This document shows, one piece after another, positions 1-7,395 of a DNA stretch of 36,151 nucleotides. The notes under the pieces were generated by a model. The model was not told where the DNA came from and did no database searches. It saw nothing but the letters and a program-made list of their open reading frames with translations. Source of the DNA: Candidatus Melainabacteria bacterium (GTDB taxonomy: Bacteria; Cyanobacteriota; Vampirovibrionia; Obscuribacterales; Obscuribacteraceae); contig JADZFV010000373.1 in assembly GCA_020854255.1 (NCBI GenBank), positions 1 through 36,151 on the forward strand. The letters run 5' to 3'. Within the stretch, counting starts at the first letter, position 1. Each line of letters starts with the position of its first letter. The translations under genes were made by a program, and so were the position numbers.

Positions 1-336
1 ACCACTGTCATCAATCTTGAGGTAGATGACAGCCTTCTCACAGAGCGCATCTGCGGTCGCTGGACTTGCAGCAATAAAGCCTGTGCGGCTGTCTATCACG
101 TCAAATTCGCACCGCCCAAAGTGGAAGGCAAATGTGATCTCTGCGGATCGGATCTCAGCCAGCGTGCAGACGACAAAGAAGAGCTGGTCAAAGCGAGACT
201 GAATACTTACCGCGAGCAGACTCAACCTTTAATTGAGTATTACACTGAGAAAAAACTGCTCAAGACTGTTATGGGAGAAGGCAATCAGGAAACCATCTTC
301 GAGGATATTCTCAAGTCTACGAAAGTGACAGCCTGA
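1..336 (+). CDS. adk: Adenylate kinase, C-terminal part (5' end outside window)
   Basis: Frame 1 is open from the first base to the TGA at 334-336, giving about 111 residues of the C-terminal half of adenylate kinase, which converts ATP + AMP to 2 ADP in the cytoplasm. The fragment begins VINLEVDDSLLTERICGRW, the strand and arginine entering the LID domain. It then shows a Cys4-type zinc LID (C-SNKA-C, then CDLC), the RADD motif and the helix RLNTYREQTQPLIEYY, all characteristic of the long, zinc-binding bacterial form. The first cysteine pair is spaced C-x4-C rather than the usual C-x2-C. Its position directly before map and infA is the classic spc-operon order. The identification is firm; the start lies upstream of the window. 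Confidence 0.95.
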   Translation, partial: TTVINLEVDDSLLTERICGRWTCSNKACAAVYHVKFAPPKVEGKCDLCGSDLSQRADDKEELVKARLNTYREQTQPLIEYYTEKKLLKTVMGEGNQETIFEDILKSTKVTA

Positions 337-341
337 CAAAC

Positions 342-404
342 TTGTAGGGGTGATGCCATGTATTTGCCCTGTGCTGAAGGCGGGAGACGCATGGCGTCGA
401 GCCT
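342..404 (+). repeat. Dispersed palindromic repeat, copy 1
   Basis: This adk-map intergenic stretch starts TGTAGGGG, contains GCCATG and CATGGCGTC segments and ends in GAGCC. The same order of blocks is seen on the opposite strand at 25388-25461. It belongs to the GTAG...GCGC/ATGC palindromic family found in several gaps of this window. Confidence 0.6.
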
Positions 405-442
405 AAATAAGCAAAGCAAGGAGAGATTGGAGCTTCGACCGC

Positions 443-1225
443 ATGATAGTGACCACTGATATCGAGATCGATAATTTCAAGAAAGCCGGCAAGCTGGCCG
501 GACAGGTTTTGGAGGCCACTTCGAAACTGGTCAAACCGGGCATCACGACCTGGGAATTGGATGAATTTGCCGAAAAAATGATACGCGACGCTGGCGCCAT
601 CCCCACTTTCAAAGGCTATCGCAAATTTCCTGCCACCATCTGCGTGTCCATCAATGAAGAAGTTGTGCACGGTATTCCAAACCGCAATCGCGCCCTCAAA
701 GAAGGAGATGTCATAAGTATCGATCTGGGCGCCACATTCAGGGTGGGAGAAAACGGCAAGCATATGGACTATATTGGCGACACCGCTTTGACAGCGCCTG
801 TCGGCGAGATCAATCCACGTTTGCAACAATTGCTTGACGACACTCGAAAGTCTCTCTATGCAGGCATTAAGGTCTGCAAGGTCGGGGCTACTCTCGACGA
901 CATTGGCGGAGCAATCGAAGACATTGCCAAGCAAAGTATGTACGGTATCGTTCGCGACTACGGCGGACACGGTATCGGCCCCAACTATCATGAAGACCCG
1001 CTCATCTTCAACTACCGAACCGGTAGCAAGGTGAAGTTGAAACCTGGTATGGTTATAGCGATTGAACCTATGTTCAATCAGGGCGGCGACCGCGTCCGTC
1101 TCAAACAAGATGGCTGGACAGTTGTTACGCAAGATTACAAGCCATCTGCGCATTTTGAACATTCGATCCTGGTGACAGAAGGCGAGCCCTATGTGCTCAC
1201 ACAACGTCCCGGTGAGGTAATTTGA
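443..1225 (+). CDS. map: Type I methionine aminopeptidase
   Basis: This 260-residue enzyme removes the N-terminal methionine from new proteins in the cytoplasm using a two-metal centre. The conserved HGIP segment, the metal ligands in DLGA and YIGDTA, the histidine in [13 protein letters not shown], the glutamate in IAIEPM and the final glutamate in HFEHSI are all present. The length is that of the short type Ia form, without an N-terminal SH3 or zinc extension. ATG 443 is chosen because the family's N-terminal helix follows at once and a GGAG lies at 429-432. Its TGA overlaps the ATG of infA, so the two are translationally coupled. It sits in the standard adk-map-infA order. Confidence 0.97.
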   Translation: MIVTTDIEIDNFKKAGKLAGQVLEATSKLVKPGITTWELDEFAEKMIRDAGAIPTFKGYRKFPATICVSINEEVVHGIPNRNRALKEGDVISIDLGATFRVGENGKHMDYIGDTALTAPVGEINPRLQQLLDDTRKSLYAGIKVCKVGATLDDIGGAIEDIAKQSMYGIVRDYGGHGIGPNYHEDPLIFNYRTGSKVKLKPGMVIAIEPMFNQGGDRVRLKQDGWTVVTQDYKPSAHFEHSILVTEGEPYVLTQRPGEVI

Positions 1226-1446
1226 TGACGAAACAAGGTGTAATCGAATTCGAAGGCATAATCCGGGAATCCCTTCCCAATGCCATGTTTCGGGTCGAAT
1301 TGGACAACGGTCATAAGGTCTTGGCCCACATCTCTGGCAAGATTCGCAAAAATTTTATTAAGATACTTCCAGGCGATCGAGTGCGTGTAGAGCTCACTCC
1401 ATACGACTTAACGCGCGGAAGAATCACGTACAGAATCAAAGATTGA
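1225..1446 (+). CDS. infA: Translation initiation factor IF-1
   Basis: This 73-residue S1/OB-fold protein binds the A site of the 30S subunit during initiation. The N-terminus [11 protein letters not shown] and the segments [19 protein letters not shown] and [23 protein letters not shown] are diagnostic. The start is the ATG at 1225, not the TTG just before it: IF-1 proteins begin M(S/T)KQ, and this ATG forms an ATGA overlap with the stop of map, with a GGTGAGG purine stretch upstream. It is followed by an unusually long, structured gap before rpmJ. Confidence 0.96.
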   Translation: MTKQGVIEFEGIIRESLPNAMFRVELDNGHKVLAHISGKIRKNFIKILPGDRVRVELTPYDLTRGRITYRIKD

Positions 1447-1483
1447 TGTACAATCTGACGTTTGTATCCGTAGCTCTCGCGGT

Positions 1484-1512
1484 TTGACGCAACTCGCTTT
1501 CGGGTTTATCAA
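1484..1512 (+). promoter_or_regulatory. Possible sigma70-type promoter upstream of rpmJ
   Basis: TTGACG (1484-1489) and TATCAA (1507-1512) are spaced by 17 bases in the 160-base infA-rpmJ gap. It would give rpmJ-rpsM-rpsK-rpoA an internal promoter. The match is moderate and not tested. Confidence 0.4.
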
Positions 1513-1526
1513 CCGTTGCTCGGAAA

Positions 1527-1570
1527 CTAGAATCTATGCTCGACCTGAGTTGTCCAGGCATAGAGGCTAG
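1527..1570 (+). promoter_or_regulatory. Hairpin in the rpmJ leader
   Basis: CTAG-AA-TCTATGC at 1527-1539 can pair with GCATAGA-GG-CTAG at 1558-1570, forming an 11-bp stem with one 2x2 internal loop. It lies between the candidate promoter and the rpmJ start. It has no T-tract, so it is not a standard terminator; a leader structure or protein-binding site is possible. Confidence 0.4.
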
Positions 1571-1606
1571 TCGGTCATCACTTCGTTAAAGCAAAGCGAG
1601 ACTCTT

Positions 1607-1720
1607 ATGAAAGTTAGAGCTTCTGTCAAAAAAATCTGTGACAAATGCAAGGTCATCCGCCGCAAAGGCAGAGTGGCTGTCATTTGCGAAAACCCCAAGC
1701 ACAAGCAGCGCCAGGGTTAA
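1607..1720 (+). CDS. rpmJ: 50S ribosomal protein L36
   Basis: This 37-codon gene encodes [20 protein letters not shown] followed by a basic tail ending KHKQRQG, the universal L36 pattern. The zinc-ribbon residues Cys11, Cys14, Cys27 and His32 are all present, so this is the zinc-binding (C+) form. L36 is the smallest protein of the large ribosomal subunit. It lies between infA and rpsM, as in most bacteria. A GCGAG purine stretch precedes the ATG. Confidence 0.97.
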   Translation: MKVRASVKKICDKCKVIRRKGRVAVICENPKHKQRQG

Positions 1721-1756
1721 GCCCAGGTACTAAAGAGATTTGATTCTGGAGGACAA

Positions 1757-2143
1757 ATGGCCCGCATCGCCGGTATAGATCTGCCGAAAGGCAAGAGAAC
1801 ACACATCGCGCTTACTTACATCTATGGCATCGGTCACACGACTGCCCATAAGCTCACGACCAAAGTAGGCATTCCCGACGATCGCCGGGTTAACGACCTG
1901 ACTGAAGACGAAGTCAGCCGCCTTCGTGAAGAGATTGAAAAGGGTGGATTGCAAGTCGAAGGCGACCTGAGACGAGTGGAAGGTCTCAACGTCAAGCGTT
2001 TGATCGAAATCAACTGCTATCGCGGCCAGCGCCACAGAAGAGGTCTGCCGACCCGTGGTCAGCGCACCAAGACCAATGCTCGTACTCGCCGCGGTCGCAA
2101 GCGCGTCACCGTCGCCGGCAAGAAGCAAGCCGCCGCCAAGTAA
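1757..2143 (+). CDS. rpsM: 30S ribosomal protein S13
   Basis: This 128-residue protein sits in the head of the small subunit, contacting tRNA and the intersubunit bridge. It begins [14 protein letters not shown], contains [10 protein letters not shown] (the helix-hairpin-helix region) and ends with the highly basic tail [20 protein letters not shown]. These features and the length match S13. GGAGG lies at 1748-1752, just before the ATG. It is 36 bases after rpmJ and leads the alpha-operon portion (rpsM-rpsK-rpoA-rplQ); no rpsD intervenes, as in Cyanobacteria and Bacillus. Confidence 0.97.
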   Translation: MARIAGIDLPKGKRTHIALTYIYGIGHTTAHKLTTKVGIPDDRRVNDLTEDEVSRLREEIEKGGLQVEGDLRRVEGLNVKRLIEINCYRGQRHRRGLPTRGQRTKTNARTRRGRKRVTVAGKKQAAAK

Positions 2144-2153
2144 ATAAAAAATT

Positions 2154-2176
2154 GTAGTGGCGCATTGCATGCGCCT
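2154..2176 (+). repeat. Dispersed palindromic repeat, copy 2
   Basis: GTAGTGG followed by the near-palindrome GGCGCATTGCATGCGCC. The 23 bases are identical to those at 27746-27768. It sits in the rpsM-rpsK gap and would form a hairpin in the mRNA. Confidence 0.75.
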
Positions 2177-2237
2177 AACTCAAGACTCATAACTAACGAC
2201 TAATAATCGATATTCGACAAAAGAGAGAAAAGAAGCC

Positions 2238-2630
2238 ATGGCAAAGTCGCCCAAAGCAAGGACAAAGAAAAAAGAGAGACGGTACGTGTTGCAGGGTGTC
2301 GTGCACATCCAGAGCACATTCAACAACACGATCATCTGCTCTACCGATCCGCAAGGCCAGGTAATTGCCTGGGCATCGGCCGGTACCGTTGGTTTTAAAG
2401 GCGCCAAGAAAGGCACTCCATTTGCAGCTCAACAAGCAGCAGAGTCAGTGGCTAAGCGCTCGATGGACCAGGGCATGAGACAAGTGGAAGTATTGGTCAA
2501 AGGACCGGGCGCCGGTCGCGAAACGGCCATCCGCGCACTGCAAGCTTCCGGCTTGGAAATAACGCTCATCAAAGACGTTACTCCAATTCCTCATAACGGC
2601 TGCAGACCGCCCAAACGCCGCCGCGTCTAA
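2238..2630 (+). CDS. rpsK: 30S ribosomal protein S11
   Basis: This 130-residue protein belongs to the platform of the small subunit, near the Shine-Dalgarno helix. Diagnostic segments are [21 protein letters not shown], split around the conserved NNT, then [35 protein letters not shown] and the C-terminal [18 protein letters not shown]. The length is typical. An AAGAAG stretch precedes the ATG. It is 94 bases from rpsM, and that gap holds a palindromic repeat. Confidence 0.97.
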   Translation: MAKSPKARTKKKERRYVLQGVVHIQSTFNNTIICSTDPQGQVIAWASAGTVGFKGAKKGTPFAAQQAAESVAKRSMDQGMRQVEVLVKGPGAGRETAIRALQASGLEITLIKDVTPIPHNGCRPPKRRRV

Positions 2631-2744
2631 TATTTTTCGTTCGGGGCGCCCAATACCCGGTGTTTATCAAGCGTGTAAACATCAGCGCGTGAGGGAAACC
2701 GCCCAAAAATGGTTCGAGCCTACGCTTCTTAAAGGCAGTGTGAA

Positions 2745-3704
2745 ATGGAGAAATTAATGGAACCGCTCAAGATCAAGTGTCTCGAAAACAAAACGGGCGC
2801 TGACGGATCTATCTACGGTAAATTCGTTATCGAGCCCCTGGAAAGAGGTTATGGAACCACTCTCGGCAACTCGCTTCGCCGGGTTTTGCTTTCGTCACTG
2901 GACGGCTCGGCGGTCAGCGCGGTCAGAATCGAAGGAATCACTCATGAGTTCACCACCATCCCTGGTGTTGTTGAAGACGTTATCGACGTCATGCTCAATC
3001 TCAAAGGCCTCGTAGTTAAGACTTTCAGCAACGATCCTCAGTATCTTCATCTCGATGTCGAGCGCACCGGTGCTGTCACCGGCCGCGATATCATCTGCCC
3101 GGCTGATGCCACCATAATCAACCCTGATTGGCAGCTCTGCACGCTGGCAGAAGGCGGCAGAATCCGCGCTGAAGTCACTGTCGAGCGCGGCCGTGGTTAT
3201 GTGCCTGCCGATTCGCACAGTCACTACAAACAAGCTATCGACGTGCTGCCGATCGACGCCGTATTCATGCCGGTGAGAAAAGTCAGCTACCTTGTTGAAC
3301 CTACACGCGTCGGCGAGTCGACAGACTTCGACAAACTGACGATGGAAATCTGGTCCAACGGTTCTATCGACGCTACAGAGGCCATTTCTCAAGCTGCCCG
3401 TCAAATCATCGAACACCTGGTGCCGATTGCAGAACTGTCGGGCAAGCCCATGGTTCCCGCAGCGACCCAGCCCACACAGCAGGACGGTAAGCACAGCTCC
3501 ATCTCTATCGAAGAGCTCGAGTTGTCCGTCCGCGCTTACAACTGCCTCAAGCGGGCTAACATCAACTCCCTGGGCGAGCTCCTCAAGCTGACCTACGACG
3601 ATCTGATGAACATCAAGAACTTCGGTAAGAAGTCTGCCGATGAAGTCATCGAGCGCCTGCGCCAGTTTGGACTCACCCTTGCCGATACTCCCAAAGACAA
3701 ATAA
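2745..3704 (+). CDS. rpoA: DNA-directed RNA polymerase subunit alpha
   Basis: This 319-residue protein dimerises to nucleate assembly of core RNA polymerase. The N-terminal domain shows FVIEPLERGYGTTLGNSLRR and the assembly motifs that follow. The C-terminal domain from about residue 250 shows ELELSVRAYNCLKRANI and NFGKKSADEVIERL, the helix-hairpin-helix region that binds UP elements and activators. Two in-frame ATGs are possible: 2745 and 2757. The second has a GGAG seven bases upstream (2747-2750) and would begin MEPLKIKC, so the shorter form may be the real one. It lies in the usual rpsK-rpoA-rplQ order. Confidence 0.96.
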   Translation: MEKLMEPLKIKCLENKTGADGSIYGKFVIEPLERGYGTTLGNSLRRVLLSSLDGSAVSAVRIEGITHEFTTIPGVVEDVIDVMLNLKGLVVKTFSNDPQYLHLDVERTGAVTGRDIICPADATIINPDWQLCTLAEGGRIRAEVTVERGRGYVPADSHSHYKQAIDVLPIDAVFMPVRKVSYLVEPTRVGESTDFDKLTMEIWSNGSIDATEAISQAARQIIEHLVPIAELSGKPMVPAATQPTQQDGKHSSISIEELELSVRAYNCLKRANINSLGELLKLTYDDLMNIKNFGKKSADEVIERLRQFGLTLADTPKDK

Positions 3705-3748
3705 TCTTTCGGATCAAACAGGAAATTCATAAATAAGGACTTGGAACT

Positions 3749-4174
3749 ATGCGTCACCGTCTACCTGGAAATCGTCTAGGCCGCCCAGCCGATCAAAGAA
3801 AGGCAATCTTGCGCTCTCTGGCGACCGAACTTTTGCGCCATGACGAGATCATTACAACTCTTGCCAAAGCGAAGGCGGTGCGTCCGGAAGTCGAAAAACT
3901 GATCACCAAAGGCAAGAAGGGCGTCATTGCCGATCACAAAACTCTGTCTGAAAAGGCAAAGAAAGGTGATGCAGCAGCCGCTAAAGAGATTGCGCGTGCA
4001 GTTCACCTGCGCCGCCAAGTTGCTTCATTCATCTATGATGGTGAAGTCGTGAAGCGCGTCTTCGAAGAAGTCGCACCGCGCTACGCGACGCGTCAGGGCG
4101 GTTATACACGCATTCTCAAAGCCGGCATTCGCCGCGGAGACGCAACTCCAATGGCGATCATTCAGCTTGTGTAA
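3749..4174 (+). CDS. rplQ: 50S ribosomal protein L17
   Basis: This 141-residue protein begins MRHRLPGNRLGRPADQRKA, followed by LRSLATELLRHDEIITTLAKAK, the L17 signature. It ends with GGYTRILKAGIRRGDATPMAIIQL. It lies near the peptide exit tunnel of the 50S subunit. It is slightly longer than the E. coli protein (127 residues); the difference is an internal, lysine- and alanine-rich stretch (KAKKGDAAAAKEI). AAGGA precedes the ATG. It follows rpoA by 44 bases. Confidence 0.97.
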   Translation: MRHRLPGNRLGRPADQRKAILRSLATELLRHDEIITTLAKAKAVRPEVEKLITKGKKGVIADHKTLSEKAKKGDAAAAKEIARAVHLRRQVASFIYDGEVVKRVFEEVAPRYATRQGGYTRILKAGIRRGDATPMAIIQLV

Positions 4175-4180
4175 TGCAAG

Positions 4181-4242
4181 GGGCGGCGCCATGCGTAGCC
4201 CGGGCGATGCTCTGGAATATGAATGAGATATCGCTCCTACAG
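4181..4242 (-). repeat. Dispersed palindromic repeat, copy 3
   Basis: On the minus strand it reads TGTAGGAGCGATATCTCATT and ends GCGCCGCCCC. The GTAGxxGCGAT(A/T)TCTCATT block is shared with the right end of copy 4 (minus strand). It fills most of the rplQ-truA gap. Confidence 0.6.
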
Positions 4243-4247
4243 TGGAG
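4234..4247 (+). promoter_or_regulatory. Hairpin covering the truA ribosome-binding site
   Basis: CTCC (4234-4237) can pair with GGAG (4244-4247), the only good Shine-Dalgarno candidate for truA. The left arm belongs to the end of a dispersed repeat. Only four base pairs are involved, so the effect is uncertain. Confidence 0.3.
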
Positions 4248-4259
4248 ACGGCAAGCTAA

Positions 4260-5063
4260 TTGACTCGTGTCGCTCTCTTAATCGAGTATTCGGGAAGACT
4301 CTTCCACGGCTCACAATTCCAGGTCGGTGTCCGCACCGTTCAGGAAGAGCTAGAGAAGGGTCTTACTGTTTTGTTGAGGCGTCCCATCAAGGTGATCTTC
4401 TCCGGGCGCACCGACACGGGTGTTCATGCCAGAGGACAGGTCGCGCATTTCGACATGGATGATTTCGACGGCGATTTTTACCGTTTTCTCTGGGCTCTAA
4501 ACGGCATTTTGCCCGATGATTTATCAGCCTATGAAGGCGCTATCGTGCCTGAAGATTTCCACGCCAGATACAGTGCTAAGGAACGTATCTATGTTTACAG
4601 AATTCTAAACCGGCAGCAAAGATCGCCTACACTGGCTCACAATCATTACCTGGTTCGCCAGCCGCTTGATGTGGAGGCGATGGTAAGCGCCGCCGGCTGC
4701 CTCTTAGGGACGCATGACTTTACTTCCTTCCGCGCGTCCAGTCGTAGTATTGACGACGAGACTTCGCCCCTGTGCTCCGTTCAGCGTGTTCAAATGTTGA
4801 AATTAGATGAAGGACAGCTTGAATTCTGGATTGGCGCCAATCACTTCGTGTACAATATGGTGCGCATAATCGTCGGGACGCTAGTGGAAATCGGGCTCGG
4901 CAAGAGAGCGCCTGAGAGCCTCAGCCAGGCTCTGTCCGGACGAGATCGCAATCTGTCCGGGACTACCGCGCCAGCGCATGGCTTGACCATGCAAATGGTC
5001 CGATACCCCGAGAGCCTCAGGCTCTTTGAAGAAAGCGCTGAAAAGTGCAAACTGCCCATTTGA
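4260..5063 (+). CDS. truA: tRNA pseudouridine(38-40) synthase TruA
   Basis: This 267-residue enzyme makes pseudouridine at positions 38-40 of the tRNA anticodon arm. The catalytic block is FSGRTDTGVHARGQVAHFD, with the nucleophile Asp52. The C-terminal half has FWIGANHFVYNMVRIIVGTL, the family's second signature. The first codon is TTG at 4260: the family N-terminus (MTRVALLIEYSGRLFHGSQ) begins right there, no ATG or GTG fits, and GGAG lies 12 bases upstream. It sits between rplQ and rplM, as in Cyanobacteria and Firmicutes. Confidence 0.95.
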   Translation: MTRVALLIEYSGRLFHGSQFQVGVRTVQEELEKGLTVLLRRPIKVIFSGRTDTGVHARGQVAHFDMDDFDGDFYRFLWALNGILPDDLSAYEGAIVPEDFHARYSAKERIYVYRILNRQQRSPTLAHNHYLVRQPLDVEAMVSAAGCLLGTHDFTSFRASSRSIDDETSPLCSVQRVQMLKLDEGQLEFWIGANHFVYNMVRIIVGTLVEIGLGKRAPESLSQALSGRDRNLSGTTAPAHGLTMQMVRYPESLRLFEESAEKCKLPI

Positions 5064-5108
5064 AGGCAGACCCGGAAAAGCCCAAGAAAGAATGTGGAGA
5101 AGCCGCTC

Positions 5109-5543
5109 GTGAAGACATATATCGCCAAAGACGGCGAAGTTGCGGAAAAATGGTTTGTAGTAGACGCTGAAGGCAAAACCCTGGGCCGTCTCGCCACCAG
5201 AGTCGCCGATATTTTGAGAGGCAAAAACAAGCCTCAATTCACGCCCCACGTTGACACCGGTGACTTTGTCATCATAGTCAATGCCGAGAAGATCAAAGTC
5301 TCGGGCAAGAAAGAAACACAAAAGCTTTATTCGAGACATTCAGGCTTCCCGCATGGCTTCAAACAAGAAACCTTGAAGTCCTTGAGAGAAAGACGTCCGA
5401 CGGCAATTGTCGAGCGTGCAGTTAAAGGAATGCTTCCCCATACCAGACTGGGCGCCAGACAATTCACGAAATTGAAAGTCTACGCCGGCATCGAGCATCC
5501 GCATGCCGCACAGCAACCGGAAGCATTGACCTGGAGCGACTAA
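5109..5543 (+). CDS. rplM: 50S ribosomal protein L13
   Basis: This 144-residue early-assembly protein of the 50S subunit shows [36 protein letters not shown] and the C-terminal GMLPHTRLG...LKVYAG block. The start is set at GTG 5109, giving [20 protein letters not shown], which lines up with the E. coli N-terminus MKTFTAK. GGAGA at 5096-5100 sits eight bases upstream of it. An upstream in-frame GTG at 5094 would add five residues but has no good ribosome-binding site. It forms the usual pair with rpsI. Confidence 0.95.
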   Translation: MKTYIAKDGEVAEKWFVVDAEGKTLGRLATRVADILRGKNKPQFTPHVDTGDFVIIVNAEKIKVSGKKETQKLYSRHSGFPHGFKQETLKSLRERRPTAIVERAVKGMLPHTRLGARQFTKLKVYAGIEHPHAAQQPEALTWSD

Positions 5544-5545
5544 TT

Positions 5546-5619
5546 GTAGGAGCGATGCATGCATCGCCTTCAGAAAAAAAGTCGACGCCCTCAGACATAA
5601 ATGAGAAATCGCCACTACG
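5546..5619 (+). repeat. Dispersed palindromic repeat, copy 4
   Basis: It starts GTAGGAGCGATGCATGCATCGC, whose core GCGATGCATGCATCGC is a perfect 16-base palindrome, and ends ATAAATGAGAAATCGCCACTAC. The two ends are imperfect inverted repeats of each other. It fills half of the rplM-rpsI gap. Confidence 0.7.
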
Positions 5620-5689
5620 AAAAATGTAAACTGAAACCAGTGAAACTCAAGACAGGCACCAGAGACTAATCGGTTAGGAAAAAAAACAG

Positions 5690-6088
5690 ATGACAAGCGT
5701 TATTCAGTACTACGGCACCGGCAGAAGAAAATCAGCCTCGGCAAGAGTTCGTCTTATTCCCGGTACAGGTCAGGTGGCCATTAACGGTCGCACTTTGGAA
5801 GACTATGTAGGTGGTCGTCCCGGTCTGAAAAAAGAGTTTCAATCGCCGATTGTTGCAGCCGATGCAGCCGGACGTTTCGACATGATTGTTACGGTTAGAG
5901 GCGGCGGGATTATCGGTCAAGTCGGCGCGATCCGTCACGGCATCGCCCGGGCGCTAGCCGAAGCCGCTCCGCAGAATCGCCCTGCATTGCGCGTCGAAGG
6001 TCTGCTCACCCGCGACCCACGAGTCAAAGAGCGTAAGAAATACGGACGCAAAAAAGCTCGCAAACGCTTCCAATTCTCGAAGCGCTAA
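5690..6088 (+). CDS. rpsI: 30S ribosomal protein S9
   Basis: This 132-residue protein sits in the head of the 30S subunit, with a C-terminal tail that reaches the P-site tRNA. It shows [36 protein letters not shown] and the C-terminal [20 protein letters not shown] ending FSKR, all signatures of S9. The length is normal. The rplM-rpsI gap is 146 bases and contains a dispersed repeat. It is the last gene of the ribosomal block; a strong terminator follows. Confidence 0.97.
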   Translation: MTSVIQYYGTGRRKSASARVRLIPGTGQVAINGRTLEDYVGGRPGLKKEFQSPIVAADAAGRFDMIVTVRGGGIIGQVGAIRHGIARALAEAAPQNRPALRVEGLLTRDPRVKERKKYGRKKARKRFQFSKR

Positions 6089-6135
6089 TTGGAGAGGCGC
6101 ATTACCTGCGTTCTTGAAAAATATAGAAAATGTTG

Positions 6136-6163
6136 AAAGGCGGTGCAATGCGCCGCCTTTTCG
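6136..6163 (+). terminator. Rho-independent terminator after rpsI
   Basis: AAAGGCGG (6136-6143) pairs with CCGCCTTT (6153-6160), followed by a short T run. It ends the ribosomal-protein operon. Confidence 0.85.
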
Positions 6164-6168
6164 TATGC

Positions 6169-6270
6169 TCGTGGCGCTTACGCCTCATTTTGAATATCGA
6201 TATTGCCTGTGGCTTTGATGCTTCAAGCAATTCTCTCCAGCGCAAAGGCGCGCGCAATGCGCGACTCTAC
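6169..6270 (-). repeat. Dispersed palindromic repeat, copy 5 (degenerate)
   Basis: On the minus strand it begins GTAGAGTCGCGCATTGCGCG followed by CGCC; the far end reads GGCGTAAGCGCCAC on the same strand. Both ends resemble the GTAGTGGCGCATTGC core of copies 2 and 7. A further partial copy (GGCGCATTACCTGCG) lies at 6096-6110. Confidence 0.5.
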
Positions 6271-6300
6271 TGAAATTTGCAAACGCCAAAACCGGTCAAA

Positions 6301-6329
6301 CCCCGCCCTTAAGGGCGGGGTCTCCTTGT
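6301..6329 (+). terminator. Terminator-like hairpin GTCAAACCCC type, copy 1
   Basis: CCCCGCCCTTAAGGGCGGGG is a perfect 20-base palindrome preceded by GTCAAA and followed by TCTCCTTGT. The same arrangement occurs at 14759-14792. A second hairpin, GGCACC/GGTGCC, follows at 6338-6355. Confidence 0.6.
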
Positions 6330-6355
6330 GACGGAAAGGCACCATTTCTGGTGCC

Positions 6356-6515
6356 CTACCGCTGCCGTGCCGAGCAGATATTCGTAAGAGAGGTGCTCGT
6401 ACCCCAGCCTACAATTCAGCAAAAAACTGAGCAGCAAAGTAGATTGCTGCCGCCCACGCAGATTTGCCTTCGAATCCGTTCTGCCTGGAGAACAGAATTC
6501 AATCAGTTAGAACAA
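6356..6515. other. Non-coding stretch
   Basis: I see no convincing gene here. A 72-codon plus-strand frame starting at 6351 has no ribosome-binding site and a composition unlike protein. Short inverted repeats such as CAGCAAAGTAGATTGCTG are present. Confidence 0.4.
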
Positions 6516-6644
6516 CTATGCTTCTTGATTTTGTTTTGCAGCGCGTTTGTCCTTCAAGTTCTTCCATGATTTTGCAAGAGCGATTATCACTACTGGCATG
6601 ATCAATACAGGAACCAATACCCACGGATTTTGAAATACTTCCAT
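6516..6644 (-). CDS. Small single-span membrane peptide (42 aa)
   Basis: A 42-residue frame starts at ATG 6644 (minus) with GAGG nine bases upstream and ends at TAG 6516-6518. The peptide starts MEVFQNPWVLVPVLIMPVVI, continues into a hydrophobic helix to about residue 24, and has a charged, lysine-rich tail SWKNLKDKRAAKQNQEA. This is the plan of a small bacterial inner-membrane peptide with its tail in the cytoplasm. I do not recognise a family. The ribosome-binding site, hydrophobic/positive layout and isolation between non-coding stretches support it; length is the main doubt. Confidence 0.55.
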   Translation of the reverse strand: MEVFQNPWVLVPVLIMPVVIIALAKSWKNLKDKRAAKQNQEA

Positions 6645-6968
6645 TTTTAATATCCTCGCCTTTGCTTACAATCCTAATAGTAATTTGCCCAGTATTTGAA
6701 AAATAGCAAGCCCGAGGCCAAATCGCAACTTGCGATCGACACGTCAAATCTCAGGGGACACATTCAGTTTAGTCTAAATGGTACTTGTCAAGCATGGCAA
6801 AAGCGTATACAAACGTACTGGTAATTACATAATTTTTGCTGAATGAAAAATACTCAATTCCAGTGTTTTACTGGTTTTCAGGGCATTTTGTCGAAATTGT
6901 TATTACGAAAATAACGCTTTGCGACAAATTGTTTTCAAACTGAAAGACTTTGCTGATTTTTTGCTGGG
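6645..6968. other. Non-coding stretch with several inverted repeats
   Basis: No gene is seen. The region holds the palindrome ATCGCAACTTGCGAT (6722-6736), a CCAGT/ACTGG hairpin followed by TTTT (6860-6878), and a nested inverted repeat TTGTCG...GTTATT/AATAAC...CGACAA (6888-6927). It is locally AT-rich. These could be a terminator for the gene at 6969-7340 and operator-like sites ahead of the small membrane peptide. Confidence 0.4.
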
Positions 6969-7340
6969 TCAGCGCGCAGAGGTGACTGCTTTTTCAGCCT
7001 CTCTATCCTCCGGCACTGCATCGACCTGCCCGCGCTCGAGGTTTTGCTCCTTTTCGGCATCAACCAGGATATCTTCCGGGTGGGCTGCTTCTTCCCGTCC
7101 AACCATTCCCTTTACGCGGTAGTTATTTTGAAAGCGAATCAGGGCCACAAAGGCACTGATAATAATCGTGAAAGCCACCGCCAGAAAAGCATAGCCGGGG
7201 CTTTTGTCATCGGTGTAGAGGACCATATACATGCCGCCGGCTGAGATAACGCAGGCGACAAACAGAGAAAGCGGTATATAGAGCGCTTTGACCGCCTGTA
7301 TGAGGGCTGCCCGCTCGGCTTTGATCAACTCTTGACTCAC
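6969..7340 (-). CDS. Hypothetical two-helix membrane protein
   Basis: A 123-residue protein starts at GTG 7340 (minus) with AAAGGCGG a few bases upstream. The N-terminus MSQELIKAERAALIQAVKAL is amphipathic, followed by two hydrophobic helices at about residues 20-42 (YIPLSLFVACVISAGGMYMV) and 50-70 (AFLAVAFTIIISAFVALI). The C-terminal 50 residues are acidic and charged (EEAAHPEDILVDAEKEQ). Both termini are probably cytoplasmic. I do not recognise a family. It stands alone between two non-coding regions, so no function can be inferred. Confidence 0.65.
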   Translation of the reverse strand: MSQELIKAERAALIQAVKALYIPLSLFVACVISAGGMYMVLYTDDKSPGYAFLAVAFTIIISAFVALIRFQNNYRVKGMVGREEAAHPEDILVDAEKEQNLERGQVDAVPEDREAEKAVTSAR

Positions 7341-7395
7341 ACTAAACCGCCTTTTACGCAGACGTCCAATTTTATCACTCTATCTGTTTTGAGCC

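Noticed and set aside
317-1204. 295-codon minus-strand frame
   Set aside because: It lies wholly antisense to map, whose catalytic residues are all present; composition is that of a shadow frame.
2640-2744. Possible tRNA (GGTTCGAGCC T-arm-like)
   Set aside because: Flanking bases do not form the T-stem and no acceptor or anticodon stem can be drawn.
2895-3494. 199-codon minus-strand frame
   Set aside because: Entirely antisense to rpoA, with no family features.
6351-6569. 72-codon plus-strand frame
   Set aside because: No ribosome-binding site, overlaps a hairpin and the opposite small membrane peptide; no protein-like pattern.
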